This document shows, piece after piece, positions 14,175 to 18,281 of a stretch of 18,281 nucleotides of DNA. The translations under genes were made by a program, and so were the position numbers. The stretch's first letter is position 1. Each line of letters starts with the position of its first letter. The notes beneath the pieces are model-generated. The model ran no database searches and was not told where the DNA came from. It was given only the letters and a program-made list of their open reading frames with translations. The DNA comes from Rubritepida sp. (GTDB lineage Bacteria; Pseudomonadota; Alphaproteobacteria; Acetobacterales; Acetobacteraceae), in the NCBI GenBank assembly GCA_014376425.1, contig JACMRO010000373.1, forward strand, positions 1-18,281. Direction: 5' to 3'.

Positions 14175-15109
14175 AGGTACAGTTGCTCACCTTGCATGCC
14201 TTCATACATGGCAGCGACGAATTCACCATAGCCGTTGAACAACTGTGTCGGCACCCGCTCATTGCTGCCGATCAGCCGCTCGGTCGCCTGGCTCCAGCGC
14301 GGATGGGGCACGGCCGGGTTCACATTGGCCCAGAACCCGTATTCCTGCGGCTGGATAGTGTTCCAGAAAGTCGGCGGCCGCGCTTCCTGGAAGACGATGC
14401 GCACGATCGACTTGCCGGATTTGAAGCCGTATTTCCAGGGAAACAAAACCCGGACAGGCGCGCCATTGGCGCCGGCCAGCGGCTGGCCATACAGCCCCAG
14501 CGCCATAAAGCTGAGCGGGTTGCCCGCCTCGGCGACCGAGCAGCCCTCCATGTGCGGCCAGGGGTACCAGCTCTGCCGCAGCCCCGGCATCACCGCCGGC
14601 AGTTGCGCGCTGACGAAGGAGACGAACTTCGCGCTTGCCAGCGGCTTGACCAGGTTGACCAGCGCGGCGAGCGGGAAGCCGGTCCACGGCACCGTCATCC
14701 CCCAGCCCTCCACGCAGCGCAGCCGCAGGGTGCGCTCCTCCAGCGGCATCAGCCGGATGAGGTCGTCGATGTCGAACTCGCGCGGGTTCTCGACCAGGCC
14801 CTCGACCTTCACGGTCCAGGGCCGGCGGGGCATGCGGGCGGCGTCGCGGGCGATGCTCTTGCTCGAACCGAATTCATAGAAGTTGTTGTAGGTGGTGGCG
14901 TCGCGTTCGGGGGTCAGTGCCCGGCCGGGCGAGAAGCGCTCATTGCGGCTATGCGCAGGAAGGGGCGGCACAGCGCCCGACTGCGCGGCGGCGGGCAGCG
15001 CCATCGCGGCACCGGCGGCCACCATGATGGCGCGGCGGCCCAGCACCGCCTCGCGCGGGGTGACCTGGTGGTCGGGGATCTCCCAGCCGCGGCGGCGATA
15101 GATGTGCAT
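14171..15109 (-). CDS. msrP: Protein-methionine-sulfoxide reductase catalytic subunit MsrP (YedY)
   Basis: A 312-residue periplasmic molybdoenzyme that repairs oxidised methionines in exported proteins. An N-terminal Tat-type signal follows a basic stretch: 'LGRRAIMVAAGAAMALPAAAQ' with the twin arginines at 25-26. Cofactor contacts typical of YedY include 'NNFYEFG', the Mo-ligating Cys132 in 'LRLRCVEGWGM', 'WPHMEG' and 'FPWKYGFKSGKSI'. The end 'FNGYGEFVAAMY' is also characteristic. Shine-Dalgarno aaagga precedes ATG 15109. The haem partner msrQ is not present; a 74-residue membrane protein overlaps the stop instead. Confidence 0.95.
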   Translation of the reverse strand: MHIYRRRGWEIPDHQVTPREAVLGRRAIMVAAGAAMALPAAAQSGAVPPLPAHSRNERFSPGRALTPERDATTYNNFYEFGSSKSIARDAARMPRRPWTVKVEGLVENPREFDIDDLIRLMPLEERTLRLRCVEGWGMTVPWTGFPLAALVNLVKPLASAKFVSFVSAQLPAVMPGLRQSWYPWPHMEGCSVAEAGNPLSFMALGLYGQPLAGANGAPVRVLFPWKYGFKSGKSIVRIVFQEARPPTFWNTIQPQEYGFWANVNPAVPHPRWSQATERLIGSNERVPTQLFNGYGEFVAAMYEGMQGEQLYL

Positions 15110-15354
15110 GCGCTAAATCCTTTGTGCTGGTTGCGATATGGGACGGGCGAGGCACGGTGGAAGCCTCACGCCGGCCCGGGGGGGGGCGGGAGGCGCCGGC
15201 TCGTCCCGGATGGGAATGTGCCCCAGTGCCGCGAAGGCGGCGGCGGCGGCGCAAATCTTCCACGTCCGGTCGAACACCACGCCGCCCAGCCGGTGCTGGT
15301 GAAGCCGCCGCTCTGATGCCCCAGAAAGATGAGGCGAAAGATCGTCTCCAGCCA
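15110..15354. other. Non-coding stretch upstream of msrP with a G9 tract
   Basis: No credible gene on either strand. The msrP ribosome binding site lies at its left end, and a run of nine G (15178-15186) occurs 69 bp upstream of the msrP start. On the minus strand, frames in this part give Pro- or Arg-rich translations with no family resemblance. They may be further debris of the RTX-type gene to the right. Confidence 0.55.
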
Positions 15355-15602
15355 GCCCAGATCGACCACAACCGAGGTTGTCACCCTATACCAAAACTCA
15401 TTGCCAAGGTTGCTGCTCCCGGCGCCGTCAATGATGTAAGCCCCAGCGAGGAAAGTATAAACGTCGCCGAAATCCCCACCCTCAACAGTATCATTGAAAT
15501 TCGAAAGCGTGAGCCGCCGGATATTTAATAGCGTGTTATTGCCGCCCCAGCCTTCTTGCGCGGTGCCCTGTCATAACCGCCAGTACCGGTGATGATGGCC
15601 AT
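15355..15602 (-). pseudogene. Frameshifted remnant of an RTX-type calcium-binding protein
   Basis: On the minus strand, ATG 15602 follows a gagagg Shine-Dalgarno (8-nt spacing) and encodes MAIITGTGGYD, the way many hemolysin-type calcium-binding proteins begin. This frame stops after 25 codons. One base out of phase, the sequence reads 'GGNNTLLNIRRLTLSNFNDT' (about 15481-15546), then 'VEGGDFGDVYTFLAGAYIID', and later 'TTSVVVDLG' (ending 15355). These are the linker and repeat phrases of RTX proteins (compare L-x-N-I-x-x-L-T-x-S-x-F-N-D-T and VTVDLG). A single-base deletion near 15565-15570 would explain the shift. The glycine nonapeptides are eroded and the rest of the gene is missing. The segment is visibly less GC-rich than its neighbours, which suggests foreign origin. 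Confidence 0.6.
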
Positions 15603-15683
15603 GCCTCAAACCTCTCGACAACGAGAATTAGGGCTTGGGCATGGACAGGCGTCTGTCAAACAGGATTTCGTCGGGGCCGCACC

Positions 15684-16880
15684 TTACAACCCCGCCGCGT
15701 CAAGCCCGCAGATCGCCCGCGCCATCGCCTGCGCCCGCGGCACCAGGCTCGCGACCTCCAGGAATTCGTCCGGGCTGTGCGCCAGCCCACCCACAGGCCC
15801 CACCGCGCAGATGGTCGGCGCGCCCTGTGCGGCGGTAAAGCCGCTATCCGCGCACCCCCCGGAAAATTCACCGGAAATGGCCAGTCCTACCTCCGCCGCC
15901 GCCCCCTGGTAGAGCGTGAACAGCCTCGCCGCCGCCGGGCTCTGCGTCAGCGGCAGGAATTCTCCCTTGATCGTCAGTGTCGCCCGGGTGCCCGGGATGA
16001 AGCTGTGGGCGATGATCGCGTGCAGCCGGCCCATCACTTCCTCGCGATCCTGTGGATGGATGTAGCGCAGGTCAATCTGCCCCTGCGCGGCAGGTGCCAC
16101 CGTGTTCACGCTTTGCCCGCCGCTCACCAGGCCGACATTCAGCGTAATCCCCCGTGTCAGATCGGTCAGCGCATGGATCGCGATGATCTTCTGCGCCAGC
16201 TCCCCGATCGCGCTGATCCCGGCCTCGAAATTGCCGCCGGAGTGGCTGGCCTTCCCCACGATATCGAACACCGAGAACACGCCGCCCTTGCGGCCAGTGA
16301 CGACGTTGCCGCTCATCCGCCCCGGCTCGCTGTTGAAAACCACCCGCGCGCCTCGCGCTTCCGCCTCGATCACCGCACGGCCCTCTGGGCTGCCGATCTC
16401 CTCGTCGCCGGTGAACAGCCCGACCAAGGGGCCGGGCGCGCCGCCGAACTTCTGGAAGGCTGCCAGCATGAACATGTTCAGCACGATACCCGCCTTCATG
16501 TCGCACACGCCGGGGCCGTAGGCGCGGCCACCCTCGATGCGGAACGGCCGGCGGGCCGGTTCGCCCTGGGGAAACACCGTGTCGCGATGGCCCATCAGGA
16601 CGATGTTCTCACGCGCATTGCCGGCCGGCCTGCCGGCACCGCCGACCAGGGCGCGCAGGCAGTCGCCATGTCGTTCGCCCCGCACCGTCTCCACCGCGAT
16701 GCCGTGGCCCTGCAGGAATTCCCGCACCTGGCCGCCCACTGCATCGACGCCTGCCTTGTCGTAGCTGCCGCCGTCGGTGTTCACCATGCGCTCCAGCGCG
16801 CTGAGCATGGCTGGCTGCTGGGTGGCGAGCCAGGCGGTGATGGCGGAGAGGAGGGGTGTGGCTGGGGTCATACCCGCCAT
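15684..16880 (-). CDS. M20 family metallopeptidase (glutamate carboxypeptidase-like)
   Basis: A 398-residue dizinc hydrolase close to the carboxypeptidase G2 branch of M20. Metal and catalytic residues are all visible: His98 and Asp100 in 'LMGHRDTVFP', the bridging Asp127 in 'GPGVCDMKAG', the base Glu160 and ligand Glu161 in 'LFTGDEEIGS', Glu185 in 'FNSEPGR', and His368 in 'GLAHSPDEF'. The dimerisation domain lies at about 195-305 ('GKASHSGGNFEAGISA'). No signal peptide is evident, so it is presumably cytoplasmic, removing C-terminal residues (Glu or similar) from small peptides or conjugates. ATG 16880 has ggcggag upstream; ATG 16871 is an alternative. The longer frame to 17273 is antisense to the iron-sulfur gene and is not coding. 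It is divergent from that operon, with 79 bp between starts. Confidence 0.93.
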   Translation of the reverse strand: MAGMTPATPLLSAITAWLATQQPAMLSALERMVNTDGGSYDKAGVDAVGGQVREFLQGHGIAVETVRGERHGDCLRALVGGAGRPAGNARENIVLMGHRDTVFPQGEPARRPFRIEGGRAYGPGVCDMKAGIVLNMFMLAAFQKFGGAPGPLVGLFTGDEEIGSPEGRAVIEAEARGARVVFNSEPGRMSGNVVTGRKGGVFSVFDIVGKASHSGGNFEAGISAIGELAQKIIAIHALTDLTRGITLNVGLVSGGQSVNTVAPAAQGQIDLRYIHPQDREEVMGRLHAIIAHSFIPGTRATLTIKGEFLPLTQSPAAARLFTLYQGAAAEVGLAISGEFSGGCADSGFTAAQGAPTICAVGPVGGLAHSPDEFLEVASLVPRAQAMARAICGLDAAGL

Positions 16881-16959
16881 GCTCCGCCAGCCCGCGGCCT
16901 GGTGCAACGCCCCCCCGGCACGGGCGTTCACCTCCCGAAACCCGCTGCGGAGCACCGCC

Positions 16960-17457
16960 ATGAGCATGGCTGATATCGACCGCCCGGCCCTGGCCGGCGA
17001 AACCCTGAGCATCACCATCAACGGCATCCGGCACGAGATCGAGACACCACCCTGGACCACCTTGCTCGACCTGCTGCGGGACGAGATCGGCCTGACCGGT
17101 ACCAAGAAGGGTTGCGACCATGGCCAGTGTGGCGCCTGCACCGTGTTGCTGGACGGCAACCGGGTGCTCTCTTGCCTGGTCCTTGCCGTAAGCCGTGATG
17201 GTTCAGAGGTCACCACCATCGAGGGGCTGGAGGGCGCCGATGGCGCGCTGCACCCGCTGCAAGCGGCTTTCATCGCCTGCGACGCTTTCCAGTGCGGCTA
17301 CTGCACGCCCGGCCAGATCATGTCCGGCGTTGCCTGCATTCAGGAAGGCCACACCGGCTCGCGCGCCGAAATTCAGGAGTGGATGAGCGGCAACCTCTGC
17401 CGTTGCGGCGCTTATCCCAACATCGTCGACGCCGTCGAGCAGGCAGCCGGCCGATGA
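16960..17457 (+). CDS. paoA: [2Fe-2S] subunit of a PaoABC-type aldehyde oxidoreductase
   Basis: A 165-residue small subunit of the xanthine-oxidase family with two [2Fe-2S] clusters. The plant-ferredoxin-type cluster uses Cys52, Cys57, Cys60 and Cys72 ('GCDHGQCGACTVLLDG...SC'). The alpha-helical-domain cluster uses Cys112, Cys115, Cys147 and Cys149 ('QCGYCTPGQI', 'NLCRCGAYP'). It carries electrons from the molybdenum site toward FAD. Its stop overlaps the start of the FAD subunit by 4 nt (ATGA). The E. coli homologue YagT/PaoA has a Tat leader; this one begins MSMADIDRPALAGETLSI with no leader, so the complex may be cytoplasmic. ATG 16960 follows gcggag by a normal spacing; ATG 16966 is possible. 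The symbol rests on the neighbour's PaoB-like features. Confidence 0.88.
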   Translation: MSMADIDRPALAGETLSITINGIRHEIETPPWTTLLDLLRDEIGLTGTKKGCDHGQCGACTVLLDGNRVLSCLVLAVSRDGSEVTTIEGLEGADGALHPLQAAFIACDAFQCGYCTPGQIMSGVACIQEGHTGSRAEIQEWMSGNLCRCGAYPNIVDAVEQAAGR

Positions 17458-18281
17458 ACCGTTTCGAATACCGCCGCCCGGTCACGCTGCGCGATGCGAT
17501 GGGTGCGGCCACGGTGCCGGCAGCGGCGATCCTGGCGGGCGGCACCAACCTGGTCGACCTGATGAAGTACCACGTCACCCTGCCATCGCGGGTGGTGGAC
17601 ATCAACCGGGTGCCGGGGCTGGACAGCATCAGCCGTGGCGAGGACGGGCTGCGCATCGGCGCGCTGGTGACCAATGCCGAAGCGGCGGCCAGCCCGCTCG
17701 TGGCCGAGCACCACCCGCTGCTGGCCAGCGCCATCCTGGCCGGCGCCACGCCGCAGTTGCGCAACATGGCGACCACCGGCGGCAACCTGCTGCAACGCAC
17801 CCGCTGCTATTATTTCTATGACGCAGCAATGGACTGCAACAAGCGCCGCCCCGGCTCCGGCTGCCCCGCCATCGCCGGCGTCAACCGCATCCACGCCATC
17901 CTGGGCGCCAGCAAAAGCTGCATCGCCACCCACCCGTCGGACATGTGCGTGGCGCTGGCCGCGCTGGAGGCGCGGGTGCATGTCAGCGGCCCGAACGGCG
18001 AACGGGTCATCGCCTTCGCCGACTTTCATCGCCTCCCCGGCGATACGCCCGAGCGCGACACGACGCTCGAACCCGGCGAGGTCATCGTCGCCGTTGCGCT
18101 GCCCGATGCCGGGTTTGGCGCCAACCACACTTACCTTAAGCTGCGCGACCGGCAATCCTATGCCTTCGCGCTGGTCTCCTGCGCCGTCGGGCTGCGGCTG
18201 GAGGATGGCCGCATCGCACAGGCGCGCATCGCGCTGGGCGGCGTCGCGCACAAACCCTGGCGGGTGCCGGAGGCAGAGCAG
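17454..18281 (+). CDS. paoB: FAD-binding subunit with [4Fe-4S] insertion, PaoB-type, 3'-truncated
   Basis: 276 codons are visible with no stop before the window ends. It is the FAD-binding (subunit M) component of a molybdenum hydroxylase. FAD contacts are 'LAGGTNLVDLMK' (about 27-38) and 'MATTGGNLLQRTRC' (105-118). Cys118, Cys128, Cys137 and Cys156 occur in 'RTRCYYFYDAAMDCNKR', 'RPGSGC' and 'GASKSCIATHPSDM'. This pattern matches the extra [4Fe-4S] cluster segment of E. coli YagS/PaoB and is absent from ordinary xanthine dehydrogenase FAD subunits. The ATG overlaps the preceding stop, so it is co-translated with the iron-sulfur subunit. The molybdenum catalytic subunit (paoC) should follow outside the window. 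Such enzymes oxidise aromatic or aliphatic aldehydes to acids. Confidence 0.9.
   Translation, partial: MNRFEYRRPVTLRDAMGAATVPAAAILAGGTNLVDLMKYHVTLPSRVVDINRVPGLDSISRGEDGLRIGALVTNAEAAASPLVAEHHPLLASAILAGATPQLRNMATTGGNLLQRTRCYYFYDAAMDCNKRRPGSGCPAIAGVNRIHAILGASKSCIATHPSDMCVALAALEARVHVSGPNGERVIAFADFHRLPGDTPERDTTLEPGEVIVAVALPDAGFGANHTYLKLRDRQSYAFALVSCAVGLRLEDGRIAQARIALGGVAHKPWRVPEAEQ

Noticed and set aside
14183..15316. A 377-residue plus-strand frame opposite msrP
   Set aside because: Antisense to a well-supported molybdoenzyme, with Gln/Arg/Gly-biased translation.
15124..15528. A 134-residue plus-strand frame between msrP and the peptidase gene
   Set aside because: Composition is erratic and it is antisense to the RTX-like remnant; no domain or ribosome binding site supports it.
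16777..16959. Upstream extension of the [2Fe-2S] subunit containing a twin-Arg pair (AERRGVAG)
   Set aside because: It overlaps the peptidase gene in antisense, has no proper hydrophobic leader, and ATG 16960 has its own ribosome binding site. I do not regard it as a Tat signal.
16881..17273. N-terminal extension of the M20 peptidase
   Set aside because: Antisense to the [2Fe-2S] gene; family length and the start at 16880 argue against it.

Overview
The window is GC-rich, densely coded DNA from an alphaproteobacterium, most likely Rhodospirillales/Acetobacteraceae-like. The evidence is a split F0 operon in the order atpI-atpB-atpE-atpF'-atpF with a separate b' subunit and no F1 genes beside it, very high GC at third positions, and an alphaproteobacterial set of neighbours. 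The order-level assignment is an inference.

Layout. 1-708 is the C-terminal part of a PLP-dependent threonine/serine dehydratase. It runs into an MFS transporter (about 705-1835) whose start codon cannot be placed normally. A convergent membrane-anchored alpha/beta hydrolase follows (1953-2966, minus). A 577-bp stretch with no convincing gene (2967-3543) leads to a PAS-GGDEF-EAL cyclic-di-GMP enzyme (3544-5919). The F0 operon occupies 5993-8519. Homogentisate 1,2-dioxygenase (8697-10028, minus) is divergent from a small META-domain lipoprotein (10099-10509). Next come tRNA-Thr(CGT) (10516-10590, minus), a PA0069-type radical SAM protein (10619-11800, minus), a divergent TIGR04283-type glycosyltransferase (11867-12517) and a class III CoA-transferase (12744-13904). 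On the minus strand, msrP (14171-15109) is translationally coupled to an unknown 74-residue membrane protein (13950-14174). A non-coding stretch (15110-15683) carries the frameshifted remains of an RTX-type calcium-binding protein. The window ends with an M20 metallopeptidase (15684-16880, minus), divergent from the first two genes of a PaoABC-type molybdenum aldehyde oxidoreductase operon (16960 to the window edge).

Most genes are ordinary housekeeping or catabolic functions, and I see no integrated defence, secretion or biosynthetic system. The most unusual material is non-coding. There is a four-unit, 28-bp tandem array of hairpins between atpE and atpF', where c-subunit and b-subunit stoichiometry diverge. 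Two 15-bp-period repeat arrays (611-700 and 3384-3458) seem to share one phase and consensus on opposite strands. There is also the decayed RTX fragment, and msrP is coupled to a small membrane protein instead of msrQ.
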